64,000 nt of DNA from RDYJ01 sp034931405 (GTDB taxonomy: Bacteria > Cyanobacteriota > Cyanobacteriia > Cyanobacteriales > Nostocaceae), in contig NZ_JAYGHA010000002.1 in assembly GCF_034931405.1 (NCBI RefSeq), forward strand, positions 186,001 through 250,000. Direction: 5' to 3'. The translations under genes were made by a program, and so were the position numbers. The notes beneath the pieces were generated by a model. That model did no database searches and was not told where the DNA came from. It saw only the letters and a list, made by a program, of their open reading frames with translations. Shown here in pieces: positions 9,691 to 18,544 of the stretch. The first letter of the stretch is position 1, and each line of letters begins with the position of its first letter.

Positions 9691-10236
9691 TTAAACTCCT
9701 ATTAAAATAGATTCTAGTAAAGGCCAATTGCGGTCTTTATCAGACATTTCAGTTGCAGCTAAAGGCCAAGAAATTTCTAAAAGTGGATCATCATAACGTA
9801 AACCACGTTCATAACCAGGAGTGTAAAATTCACCCACTTGATAAACAACTTCTGCACCATCTGTTAATGCTTGATAACCATGAGCAAACATTTCTGGTAC
9901 ATATAAAGCGCGGCGATTTTCCGCAGTTAGTTCTATACCAATATGCGACAGATAAGTTGGAGATTCAGGACGCATATCCACAATTACGTCATAAATTGCT
10001 CCTTGAGTACAACGAATTAATTTTGTTTCTGCTGCTGGGAGAATTTGATAGTGCATTCCCCGCATTGTTCCTTTTTTATGATTAAAAGATAAGTTACATT
10101 GAGCAACTGTTGGCTTTAAACCATGTTCAGCAAATTCTTGAGCGCAGAATGTCCGCGCAAAGAAACCACGATGATCTGGTTTTTCTTCTAAGTCGATAAT
10201 AAAAGCACCAGGGAGTTTAGTTTGAGTAAAAATCAT
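9691..10236 (-). CDS. rfbC: dTDP-4-dehydrorhamnose 3,5-epimerase family protein
   Basis: The start at 10236 (MIFTQTKLPGAFIIDLEEKP) is preferred; the longer frame adds 16 residues encoded by low-complexity spacer. The 181-residue cupin epimerase has the family motifs DHRGFFARTFC, QCNLSFNHKKGTMRGMHYQ (His of the catalytic pair) and VPEMFAHGYQAL. It should epimerise C3/C5 of a 4-keto-6-deoxy-hexose nucleotide. Because the island carries a cytidylyltransferase rather than a thymidylyltransferase, the carrier may be CDP and not dTDP, so 'rfbC' is a family name. Followed 2 bp later by the HSD-like gene. Corresponds to alr2830 by position. Confidence 0.85.
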   Translation of the reverse strand: MIFTQTKLPGAFIIDLEEKPDHRGFFARTFCAQEFAEHGLKPTVAQCNLSFNHKKGTMRGMHYQILPAAETKLIRCTQGAIYDVIVDMRPESPTYLSHIGIELTAENRRALYVPEMFAHGYQALTDGAEVVYQVGEFYTPGYERGLRYDDPLLEISWPLAATEMSDKDRNWPLLESILIGV

Positions 10237-10278
10237 GATTTTTAGGGGAATAAATGACAGTTGATATAAAAGCGGTTT

Positions 10279-10308
10279 TACCAATTACCAATTACCAATT
10301 ACCAATTT
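10279..10308. repeat. STRR, four copies of AATTACC
   Basis: The 7-mer AATTACC is repeated head to tail between the dioxygenase stop and the rfbC start, abutting the stop codon of the upstream gene. The repeat makes the annotated N-terminal extension of rfbC unlikely to be coding. Confidence 0.8.
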
Positions 10309-11146
10309 ATATGGTTTCAGAGATTAATTGTGGAGTTGGTTTGATAAAGGTATCATCATGATATTGTGTACAAAGCTCTGGTCTTTTCGGTGGGTTAGCT
10401 GTGTACACAAAAAATAATGTTGACCGTTCTTCTGTTCTCACAGTACCGTGATGTAAAACATTTCTTGGATCTACAAAAATCACAGTTCCAGCTTTTCCTG
10501 GACAAGATTTCCAAGCTGATTTAGAAATTATTTTCTTCATTTTTTCATCGTTGATTCCTAAATAATTAGACTGCCAAAGTGCATAATCAACTTGATAATA
10601 TTTCCACCAGTCTACAAGATTATCAGGTAGAGGTATATATTCAAAAGAACCATGTTTTTCTGTCACATCATTTAAATAGATAATGACTTTAATCATGCGC
10701 CGATCTTCAGAATCTTTATGCCATAGCAGTGTTTGTAATTGCTGCTCATTGGGGAAGTCTTTCCGTACATGAACACCATGAAAAGCTATAGGTAATCTGA
10801 TATAGTGTTCTATGATATTTTGCAGCCGTTTTTCAATTCCCCAAGTAAAGAATTCAGGTAAATCTGTAACTGTATAAATTTGGGGTAATTTATACCCTGA
10901 TTCAATATTTCTGGGATTTTTCATCATTGCTGCATAATTTTTAGCACTATCTAACATTTGTGCAGTTGATGGTAATCCTAAGTTCTCTAAGGAAGTAATG
11001 TAAACACCTTCTTTTTTTAAAGTTTGGGCAATTAATTGATCTTCATTAGATAATATAGGTAAATTTTTTCTGTGTTGGACTAGCGATACTTGATAATCTA
11101 ACTCAGAAATTATGGTATCAATTTTGTCATTAAGAGTTGCAATCAT
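10307..11146 (-). CDS. PhyH-like Fe(II)/2-oxoglutarate dioxygenase in the HEP island
   Basis: The ATG at 11146 is preceded by AAGGAAGGA at good spacing; the upstream extension to 11248 runs inside the GT2 gene. The 279-residue product has the double-stranded beta-helix pattern: HKDSED with the HxD iron ligands near the middle, NVLHHGT with the distal His, and R in VRTEERST for 2-oxoglutarate. Such enzymes hydroxylate small molecules or lipids using O2 and 2-oxoglutarate. Starting 20 bp after the GT2 stop it is clearly in the same transcript. Its role in polysaccharide synthesis is unknown; hydroxylation of a sugar, acyl group or lipid carrier is possible. Confidence 0.72.
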   Translation of the reverse strand: MIATLNDKIDTIISELDYQVSLVQHRKNLPILSNEDQLIAQTLKKEGVYITSLENLGLPSTAQMLDSAKNYAAMMKNPRNIESGYKLPQIYTVTDLPEFFTWGIEKRLQNIIEHYIRLPIAFHGVHVRKDFPNEQQLQTLLWHKDSEDRRMIKVIIYLNDVTEKHGSFEYIPLPDNLVDWWKYYQVDYALWQSNYLGINDEKMKKIISKSAWKSCPGKAGTVIFVDPRNVLHHGTVRTEERSTLFFVYTANPPKRPELCTQYHDDTFIKPTPQLISETI

Positions 11147-11165
11147 AGCAATTATCCTTCCTTTT

Positions 11166-12176
11166 TTATCCTCTATTCCGACGGACAATTTGGTTTGAAG
11201 GCTGATGAGATTCGGCAATTTTAACTTCGGGAGCAGCCATGACTTCAACAGCAGAAATACCCACTATAGCCAAAAAAGGAACTACTGTTTGAATAGCAGA
11301 AACTGGCCATCTTCTCAAAGCACCTAAGAAAACTTTCAAATTAACTTGTTGGAAGTTATGTACCATCATTTGGGCATAAAATCGCTGAGAATATCCTGCA
11401 TTTTCTTGTAGCTTAAAAATTACTTCTGGAATGTGTTTATATTGCATTAATAGCGCAGATTTTGGCTCTTTTTGCCAATAACTAACACCAACAATACATT
11501 CTAAATAGATATCTTTGCTGACAATTACTTTGCCATTAGCAGCACAATAACCGGCTAAATATGCTAAAGAAATCCAATTATTAATAGCATCTGGCCAAAT
11601 TTTTAGAGCCTGTTTAACTAAATCAGTTCTGTATATTGAAGCTGATAAGAAAATGACTGCACCAACACTTTTAGAAAAACAATATTCAAATATTTCTTTA
11701 CCATCGCTTTTGCCATCTTCACTATCAACATCAAACCAACGATTACCAACTATTGTCGGTGGATGAACTGGTTCACCAGTGATTTTATTTTTACCAGAAA
11801 AATTGAGAAATAATAATGATAATTCTTGATATTTTTTGATTTTATCTATTACATAAGTAATAGCTTGATCTTGAATTGGATCATCATCGCCAATTGTCCA
11901 AACATATTTTGTGGTCGCGGAACTTAGGCAATAAATGATATTTTTCATTACGCCTAAATTTTCAATATTTCTGTTACATTTGAAAGTAATATTCTTGAGA
12001 ATGGCTTGCCATTTTCTGATAATTTCTTGAGTGTTATCACTAGAACAATTATCAGAAACTAATATTTCGCAATCAGATTCATAACCTTTAATAGCTTTAG
12101 ACAACCACTCTAATTGCTGATCTAATAAATCTGCACGATTATAAGTAGGAATAGCAATGGTCAGTAATTTGTTCAT
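11166..12176 (-). CDS. GT2 family glycosyltransferase of the HEP island
   Basis: The ATG at 12176 (MNKLLTIAIPTYNRADLLDQ) gives the canonical GT-A start; a TTG seven codons upstream is unlikely. The 336-residue protein shows VSDNCSSDNTQE and WTIGDDDPIQD, the DDD being the metal-binding motif. The C-terminal 60 residues contain a hydrophobic stretch (QTVVPFLAIVGISAVEVMAA) that could anchor it in the membrane. It is related to enzymes that decorate surface polysaccharides. Preceded by a strong hairpin (12256-12296) and followed closely by the dioxygenase gene. Confidence 0.82.
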   Translation of the reverse strand: MNKLLTIAIPTYNRADLLDQQLEWLSKAIKGYESDCEILVSDNCSSDNTQEIIRKWQAILKNITFKCNRNIENLGVMKNIIYCLSSATTKYVWTIGDDDPIQDQAITYVIDKIKKYQELSLLFLNFSGKNKITGEPVHPPTIVGNRWFDVDSEDGKSDGKEIFEYCFSKSVGAVIFLSASIYRTDLVKQALKIWPDAINNWISLAYLAGYCAANGKVIVSKDIYLECIVGVSYWQKEPKSALLMQYKHIPEVIFKLQENAGYSQRFYAQMMVHNFQQVNLKVFLGALRRWPVSAIQTVVPFLAIVGISAVEVMAAPEVKIAESHQPSNQIVRRNRG

Positions 12177-12255
12177 AGGGTGACTGATATAAACCAATCA
12201 AGTTATAAGTGAATAAATTAAACATTTGGGATAAAAGGCATATCAATAATGCCGG

Positions 12256-12296
12256 ATTAAAAGCAGTATAAAGAATTTGCTTTTACTGCTTTTAAT
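12256..12296. terminator. Perfect 13-bp-stem hairpin inside the HEP operon
   Basis: ATTAAAAGCAGTA (12256-12268) pairs perfectly with TACTGCTTTTAAT (12284-12296) around a 15-base loop. On both strands the inner GCAGTA/TACTGC stem is followed by TTTTAAT, so it can act as a bidirectional intrinsic terminator or attenuator. It lies between the epimerase stop and the GT2 start and may split the island into an upstream (rfbF-lhgO-epimerase) and a downstream unit. Confidence 0.6.
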
Positions 12297-12317
12297 TAAT
12301 ATTTACATTCTGGAAAA

Positions 12318-13343
12318 TTATTTAGTCCAAAAGAAATCTCTATCAATTTGTTGAGTACGAATCAGGTACTCTAATTGCTTTAATCTTGTGAACCCTCTAA
12401 ACAAAAAAGTATCTTCAGTCATATCAATCTGATTAAATAAATCAAATAACTGTTGAGCGCCAAGTTGAGCATTCCAATCACACTTAAATCCTGGCAAAAT
12501 TGTGTTGATTTTCTCAAAAGATACTCGATAGCTGCGGTTATCTGAACCGTTATTACCAAAAGTTAATTTACAACCGGGGAAGGTATCAGCAATAATTTCG
12601 GCGATTTCTTTAACGCGATAGTTATTCTGTGTATCTCCCACATTAAAAACTTGATTGTGGATAATATCTCTGGGTGCTTCTAAAGCACAAACAATGGCTT
12701 TGCAAATATCCAAAGCATGAACTAATGGCCGCCAAGGTGTACCATCGCTGGTCATTTTAATTTCTTTAGTAGTCCATGCTAATCCGGCTAAATTGTTTAA
12801 AACAATATCAAATCTCATTCTGGGAGAAGCACCAAAAGCGGTAGCATTTCGCATGAAAGTAGGAGAAAAATCATCATCAGCTAATGGTTTAATATCTCTT
12901 TCTACCAATGTTTTACATTCAGCGTAAGCTGTTTGAGGATTCACAGGTGATTCTTCGGTGACATCACCTTCACTCGCAACTCCATACACACTGCATGAAG
13001 ACATATAAATAAAGCGACGCACTCCCATTGTTTTCGCTAAGTTAGCTAACCGCACAGAACCTAAATGATTAATATCATAGGTAATATTGGGTGCTAATTG
13101 TCCGGTGGGATCATTAGAAAGTTCTGCTTTATGAACTATTGCATCTACACCTTCTAAATCTTCAGGAGTAATATTGCGAATATCTTTATTGAGGGTTTTA
13201 GCTGTGATGTCAGTTCCGTTATATAGCCAACCAACTTTATAAAAACCAGTATCTAATCCAATAACTTCGTGACCCCTAGCAATTAATAAAGGAGGTAATA
13301 AAGAACCTAAATATCCTTCTGTTCCTGTGACTAATATTTTCAT
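12318..13343 (-). CDS. NAD-dependent nucleotide-sugar epimerase/dehydratase (SDR)
   Basis: A 341-residue extended SDR. It has the glycine loop GTEGYLG at residues 7-13, a catalytic serine context YMSSCSVYG, and YAECK with the Tyr-Lys pair near 144-148. The family interconverts or dehydrates nucleotide-activated sugars. It lacks obvious features of a CDP-glucose 4,6-dehydratase and looks more like the reductase/epimerase group. It matches alr2827 of the Anabaena island by order. Located 116 bp downstream of the LhgO-like gene on the same strand. Confidence 0.82.
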   Translation of the reverse strand: MKILVTGTEGYLGSLLPPLLIARGHEVIGLDTGFYKVGWLYNGTDITAKTLNKDIRNITPEDLEGVDAIVHKAELSNDPTGQLAPNITYDINHLGSVRLANLAKTMGVRRFIYMSSCSVYGVASEGDVTEESPVNPQTAYAECKTLVERDIKPLADDDFSPTFMRNATAFGASPRMRFDIVLNNLAGLAWTTKEIKMTSDGTPWRPLVHALDICKAIVCALEAPRDIIHNQVFNVGDTQNNYRVKEIAEIIADTFPGCKLTFGNNGSDNRSYRVSFEKINTILPGFKCDWNAQLGAQQLFDLFNQIDMTEDTFLFRGFTRLKQLEYLIRTQQIDRDFFWTK

Positions 13344-13459
13344 GATTCTTAAATGTTTGAAGGGATAAAATTACGTTTTGTTTCAGATATAGAACATGAC
13401 TAATTAACCGCAGATTAACGCGGATGGAATTTTCTACAAATTCCCAGTCTAAATTTGCT

Positions 13460-14671
13460 TTAGGCTACCAATCTTTGTAAATGTGACTGCTGAGGAATTT
13501 TGTTAATAATCGCTTTGCCAATTTCTAAAGAAGAAGTTGCTGCAGGTGAGGGTGCATTACAAACATGAATTGAGTTATCACCTTGGATGATTAAAAAATC
13601 ATCTACCAATGCACCATTGTTCATTAATGCTTGGGCGCGAACTCCTGCATGGGTGGGTACTAAATCTTCGGCTTGGACTTCAGGAATGAGTTTTTGTAAA
13701 CTTCTGACAAAGGCAGCTTTACTAAAGGAACGAATGATTTCTTGAATACCTTCATCGGCGTGTTTTGCTGCTAGTTTCCAGAAACCAGGATAGGTGATTA
13801 CTTCTGCAAAATCTCTGAAATCAAAATCAGTTTTTTTGTAACCTTCTCGTTTGAGGCTGAGAACTGCATTTGGACCAGCATGAACGCTATGATCAATCAT
13901 GCGGGTGAAGTGGACACCTAGAAACGGAAAATCTGGGTTAGGAACGGGATAAATGAGAGTTTTGACCAGATAGCGTTTTTCGGGTGTGAGTTCGTAATAT
14001 TCACCCCGGAAGGGAACGATTTTAGCTTCAGGGTTAGCCTTACCTAATTTTGCAATGCGATCGCTATGCAATCCGGCACAATTGATCACAAATTTTGTTT
14101 CAAAACTACCCTGGTTAGTTTCTAATACCTGATTTTTACCACTTTTGGAGATTTGCAAAACTTTGGTATTGAGGCGTAAATCTCCCCCTTGTTGACGAAT
14201 TAATTCAGCGTATTTTAAACAAACTTGCTTGTAATTAACAATTCCTGTCGAAAATACCCGAATTCCACCTACACATCTAACATGAGGCTCAATTTCTTTG
14301 ACTTCTTCAGGACTAATTCTTTGTACTGCTATGCCATTATCTAAACCTCGTTGATAGAGGTTCTCTAACCGTGGTAGTTCCTGTTCTTCTGTGGCCACAA
14401 TTACTTTACCACAAATGTCATGCTCAATATCATACTTTTGGCAGAATTCTACCATTGAAAGACTACCATCACGGCAAAATTTAGCTTTAAAGCTACCCGG
14501 TTTGTAGTAAATTCCTGAATGAATTACACCGCTATTATTGCCTGTTTGATGAAATGCCCATTGACTTTCTTTTTCTAATACTAGGATTCGTGCATCAGGA
14601 TAGCGTGAGCCTAAAGCCATCGCTGTGGAAAGTCCCACTATTCCCCCACCAATAATCGCAAAATCGTACAT
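13460..14671 (-). CDS. lhgO: L-2-hydroxyglutarate oxidase family FAD protein
   Basis: A 403-residue DAO-fold flavoprotein. It starts MYDFAIIGGGIVGLSTAMAL with the FAD-binding GGGIVG, then FHQTGNNSGVIHSGIYYKPG, the hallmark of LhgO/L2HGDH proteins. A second dinucleotide-facing segment FVINCAGLHSD and a C-terminal GVRAQ segment are present. The family oxidises L-2-hydroxyglutarate to 2-oxoglutarate, feeding electrons to the membrane. It sits 37 bp after the cytidylyltransferase gene and is clearly part of the island (alr2826 by position). Either it acts on a sugar-like 2-hydroxyacid, or it recycles 2-hydroxyglutarate to 2-oxoglutarate, the co-substrate of the PhyH-like neighbour; both are inferences. 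Confidence 0.82.
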   Translation of the reverse strand: MYDFAIIGGGIVGLSTAMALGSRYPDARILVLEKESQWAFHQTGNNSGVIHSGIYYKPGSFKAKFCRDGSLSMVEFCQKYDIEHDICGKVIVATEEQELPRLENLYQRGLDNGIAVQRISPEEVKEIEPHVRCVGGIRVFSTGIVNYKQVCLKYAELIRQQGGDLRLNTKVLQISKSGKNQVLETNQGSFETKFVINCAGLHSDRIAKLGKANPEAKIVPFRGEYYELTPEKRYLVKTLIYPVPNPDFPFLGVHFTRMIDHSVHAGPNAVLSLKREGYKKTDFDFRDFAEVITYPGFWKLAAKHADEGIQEIIRSFSKAAFVRSLQKLIPEVQAEDLVPTHAGVRAQALMNNGALVDDFLIIQGDNSIHVCNAPSPAATSSLEIGKAIINKIPQQSHLQRLVA

Positions 14672-14708
14672 TAGTAATTTTTTCCCAATCCAAAATCTAA
14701 AATTGCTA

Positions 14709-15482
14709 TTACCAAACTTTCCAAGGAGCTTGATTATTTTTCCATAGATCCTCTAAGTAGTTTTTATCTCTTAAAGTATCCATTGGTTGCCAAAAACCGT
14801 TATGTTTGAAAGCTGATAGTTCTTGCATATCAGCTAACTTCTCTAATGGTTCTTTCTCCCAAACAGTAGTGTCATCCGTAATAAAGTTGATCACTTCAGG
14901 TTCTAGGACAAAATAACCGCCATTAATCCAAGCCCCATCGCCTTCAGGTTTTTCTCGAAAACTAGCAATTTTAGTTTGTTCTTGTCCTAAAGAAATTGCA
15001 CCAAAGCGTCCCGCTGGTTGGACTGCGCTCAGTGTCGCCAGGGTTTTTTGTGATTGATGAAACTTAATTAATTCCGTGATATTGATATCACTCACACCAT
15101 CACCATAAGTGAAGCAAAAAGTGTCATTACCAAGATGTTCTCTAACTCTCTTTAAGCGTCCACCTGTCATGGTATTGTCACCAGTATTGACCAAGGTCAC
15201 ACGCCAAGGTTCTGCATATCCAGAATGTATGCTCATTTGATTAAATCGCATATCAAAAGTTACATCTGACATATGTAAAAAGTAGTTAGCAAAATACTCT
15301 TTAATAATGTAACCTTTGTACCCGCAACAAATGATAAATTCATTAATACCATGAGCCGAGTATGTTTTCATGATATGCCAAAGAATTGGCTTACCTCCAA
15401 TCTCAACCATCGGCTTAGGTCTGACACTGGTTTCTTCACTGAGGCGTGTACCAAGACCCCCAGCCAAAATTACTGCTTTCAT
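14709..15482 (-). CDS. rfbF: Glucose-1-phosphate cytidylyltransferase
   Basis: A 257-residue nucleotidyltransferase. MKAVILAGGLGTRLSEETSV carries the GGxGTRL nucleotide loop, followed by RPKPMVEIGGKPILWHIMK and the family signature TFCFTYGDGVSDINI. The REKPEGDGAWINGGYFVLEP segment closes the sugar site. It makes CDP-glucose from CTP and glucose-1-phosphate, the entry to CDP-3,6-dideoxyhexoses and related sugars. It is the first gene of the island on this strand and corresponds to alr2825. A 714-bp upstream region should carry the promoter. No CDP-glucose 4,6-dehydratase gene is in the window. Confidence 0.9.
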   Translation of the reverse strand: MKAVILAGGLGTRLSEETSVRPKPMVEIGGKPILWHIMKTYSAHGINEFIICCGYKGYIIKEYFANYFLHMSDVTFDMRFNQMSIHSGYAEPWRVTLVNTGDNTMTGGRLKRVREHLGNDTFCFTYGDGVSDINITELIKFHQSQKTLATLSAVQPAGRFGAISLGQEQTKIASFREKPEGDGAWINGGYFVLEPEVINFITDDTTVWEKEPLEKLADMQELSAFKHNGFWQPMDTLRDKNYLEDLWKNNQAPWKVW

Positions 15483-16196
15483 GCAATTACCTCAAAGATT
15501 TGCCGGTAGGTGATTATTTATGTCTTTCTGGATGAAGAGGATGCACAGGAAATAGAGAAAAAGTAAGCATTCAGGAATGGAGTGATGAGATCCCCGACTT
15601 CTTTGATTATCGTGTCAATAAATTGTGAATTGATCGCAGAAGTCGGGGATCTGAGTATCAACAAGTGCTACAACTGAATACTTACGATAAAAAATCAATT
15701 TTTTCAAGAATTCAGAAGTTTGTAGAGATGTGCCGCCGGAATAAATCTAAAAGATTGTAACGCGTGTAAGATTGACAATCTCAACAATATATATTTGCTG
15801 GAAATTATCTTGATCGATAGTTACAAGCGTTATACATACTAGATTTTGAATCCTGACGATTTTTTATATGTTTTTCTCTAGAAAGAATCTAAAAACAATG
15901 TAACTGCAAAATGCTGAAAATTTATAAAGAAACGATAAATTTAAAATATTTTATCTGTAAAAAATTGATGAATATCAATAGTTAAATTGTAGTTTTATAC
16001 AATAACAAAAGCAAATAATATAAATAAAATAACTAGCATTAAATATTGCTTTATTTTAGAGGTATAATTTATCCTCCAAAAAAAGCAAAAATGCCAGTTA
16101 TCATAAACATCTTAACAAGCCTGAAAAAATCAGATAACTATGTATACCCATAAATAAATTGAGGGCGCTAATCTTTACTTCTTGGTTAATAGGAGT
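15483..16196. other. 714-bp intergenic region upstream of rfbF
   Basis: Apart from the 123-bp element at 15563 no ORF or RNA was recognised. The 15830-16140 part is extremely AT-rich. The element sits only 80 bp upstream of the rfbF start and may separate it from, or supply, promoter sequence. Confidence 0.5.
15563..15685. mobile_element. 123-bp palindromic MITE, copy 2
   Basis: Ends GTAAGCATTCAG and CTGAATACTTAC are inverted repeats; inner arms GATCCCCGACTTC/GAAGTCGGGGATC match copies 1 and 3. Flanking octamers GAGAAAAA (15555-15562) and GATAAAAA (15686-15693) agree at 7 of 8 positions, a slightly decayed target duplication. The length is exactly that of the other two copies, while the core is more diverged, so this copy is older or from another sublineage. 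Confidence 0.8.
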
Positions 16197-18392
16197 CTAA
16201 GGTTTGATGGAATCAAAAATAGTTGAACTTTGGAATAATCTGTCACATTTTTGAGATACAATTACACAAATGTTACTGAGTGCTTGTTGGTAATTATCAA
16301 GATCCTCTTGTTCCAGGTAAATTTGAGCAGATTTTTCTAAATCTTCAATAGCTCGTGCCTGGTTTTCTTTCACTTTCCCTTCCCCGTATTGGGCTAGTTC
16401 ATAATGAACCATTCCCCGTTTGAGGTAAACTTTAGCCATCTGAGGATTGATATTCAAGGCTTGGTTAAAATCTACGATCGCCTGTTGATATTCTTGAGCA
16501 TAATTACTGCTATATTGAGCAAATTGATAACGAGCAAGTCCACGCTGAAAGTAAGCTTCTGCTTTGGAAGTATTGAGTTTAATCGCCTCGGTAAAATCCG
16601 CAATTGATTTGCGGTATTCTTGTTGAAAATTACTACTATATTTGGCTATTTGAGAACGAACAATACCTCTTCTGATATAAGCTTCTGTGTCACGTTCATT
16701 GATGTTGATAGCATTGTTAAAGTTTTGGATAGCTTTATTATACTCTTGGTCAGGATCACTACTATAGTTAGCAAGCATATAGTAGGCATTGCCTCGATTC
16801 ACAAATGCTTTGACTTCCTGGGGATTAATTTTTAAAGCTTGGTTATAGTCTGCCAATGCTCCTTGATAATCATTTAAATTGTAGCGAGCATTACCCCTAT
16901 TAATATACAGTTTGGAAAATTGAGGATTTTTTTTGATACCTTGGGTAAAATTTTCAATTGCTTGCTCATAGTCTTGCTTTTGATAAGCAGTATTACCACG
17001 ATCATAGTAATCTACAAAAGTAATATTTTCATCTTGGCGAATATTCTGTTCTTGACGAGACATCAAACTTTGTTGAGTGTAAGGATTTTGGGAAACAAAC
17101 GGACGAGTAAATTTAATCATTACATCCAAATACCCTAATAAACCAACACCTAACAAGCAAAACATAACAGTATAAAATTTTGACTTGTTTACATTTTTGC
17201 GGGGTTGATAACCAGAAAAATTTTGAGTAACTACTGGTTGCCAGTGATGTAATGGTGATGCGAGAATAGCTGGTTTGCGTAAACGTGGATTTTGTGTATG
17301 ACGTTTTCTAGATTTGCGCCGGGGTTTAAGATGTTCCTTGGCAGCGATCGCCTCCAATGATGGAAAAGGATCACGTCCACCTAACCGTGCGGTACGTTCA
17401 CACCAAGGGCATTGATGCAGATGATTATGGTAAAGATGCTGGGGATTAACAGCACAAGTCACAAGATCCTCTTCAGCTGCAATCAGGGCTGATAACCAAG
17501 TTTGAGCAGCAGGACGCAAGTGGGGGTTGTGATGCCCATCCTCAAAACAACTCACAAACAACTCCTGTAAACCAGGATGAAGCATTTCCCAAGCTGGTGC
17601 TATGGGAGTAGGTAAATAGGGAACTTGTTGCTTTTGACTGTAAGTAAAATGACCAGCAACTATTCTGGCTTCATAAGTGGGTGGATCAAAAAGACCTTGA
17701 AAAATTCCTGAAAATGGGTGAGTGCCTTCCATTAATAATTGAAATATCAGCACTGCTAACCCAAATAAATCATGGGAACTATCACGATCATATTCCGCAA
17801 AAGTTTTATTTTGCAGTTCTGGTGGCGTATACTCTGGTTTACCAACTGCACAACGATAGACAATATTTTGCTCTGGATCACGAACCTGAAATGAGTCTGT
17901 ATCTACTAAGGTGACTAATGCCGTATCACTAACCAAAATATTGGACTCATTCACATCACCAATGCAGTATTGACTAGTGTGTAAAGCTGCAAAAGCCGCT
18001 GCTAAATTGCGGGCAGTTCGTAATAAATACTGATAATTAAATAAAGGACAATTTTGACGACGATTGCCCGGATTATAAAAGTCCATGATCGGCCGCATTT
18101 CGCGAATACGCGGCATTAAAAAACCGATAATACTATCACTACCATCGGCTGCTTTTAATAATTCCTGTGGCCAAGCAATAGAAATATGCCCTAAATTAGC
18201 GGTGGGATTTTCTGGTGGGTTGGCAATCATGGCCTGAAGTTTCTGGACATGGGTAGGAATTGGCTTATGATAAATTTTGGCCACTAAATTTTCATCTGAT
18301 GGCACTGCATAAACACAAGCTTCTCCTCCACGCCCTAAATTGACCGTGAGATTGAGAATTTCCTGCTGGGGAAAAAAACGTAGTACCTGCAT
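16197..18392 (-). CDS. Membrane-anchored protein kinase-like / TPR protein of a TerY-P triad
   Basis: 731 residues. The kinase domain (about 12-305) has glycine loop GRGGEACVY (20-28), Lys39 in LVAKIYHK, catalytic loop GDVNESN with D146 and N151, and D164 in VDTDS in place of DFG. C313, C328 and C331 (HQCPWC) suggest a small zinc-binding segment. A basic stretch (358-372) precedes one TM helix (407-424). At least six TPRs follow from about residue 462; three have a 42-residue period with an inserted YSSxxxQEY motif. With the PP2C and vWA genes just upstream it forms the kinase-phosphatase-TerY (TerY-P) set described for bacterial stress signalling. The TPRs probably lie across the membrane from the kinase. 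Its targets are unknown. Confidence 0.8.
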   Translation of the reverse strand: MQVLRFFPQQEILNLTVNLGRGGEACVYAVPSDENLVAKIYHKPIPTHVQKLQAMIANPPENPTANLGHISIAWPQELLKAADGSDSIIGFLMPRIREMRPIMDFYNPGNRRQNCPLFNYQYLLRTARNLAAAFAALHTSQYCIGDVNESNILVSDTALVTLVDTDSFQVRDPEQNIVYRCAVGKPEYTPPELQNKTFAEYDRDSSHDLFGLAVLIFQLLMEGTHPFSGIFQGLFDPPTYEARIVAGHFTYSQKQQVPYLPTPIAPAWEMLHPGLQELFVSCFEDGHHNPHLRPAAQTWLSALIAAEEDLVTCAVNPQHLYHNHLHQCPWCERTARLGGRDPFPSLEAIAAKEHLKPRRKSRKRHTQNPRLRKPAILASPLHHWQPVVTQNFSGYQPRKNVNKSKFYTVMFCLLGVGLLGYLDVMIKFTRPFVSQNPYTQQSLMSRQEQNIRQDENITFVDYYDRGNTAYQKQDYEQAIENFTQGIKKNPQFSKLYINRGNARYNLNDYQGALADYNQALKINPQEVKAFVNRGNAYYMLANYSSDPDQEYNKAIQNFNNAININERDTEAYIRRGIVRSQIAKYSSNFQQEYRKSIADFTEAIKLNTSKAEAYFQRGLARYQFAQYSSNYAQEYQQAIVDFNQALNINPQMAKVYLKRGMVHYELAQYGEGKVKENQARAIEDLEKSAQIYLEQEDLDNYQQALSNICVIVSQKCDRLFQSSTIFDSIKP

Positions 18393-18544
18393 ATTGGAAT
18401 TACGGTTAACAGTGGTTATTGAAAGGGACTGGGGATGAAAGTACAGACGACCTGAGAGCCGTTTATACGGAGTTGAAAATTGAAAAAAGCTGATTTGAAA
18501 ACTGACAACCTACACCCTAAACCCTACACAATAAACATTTTCTA

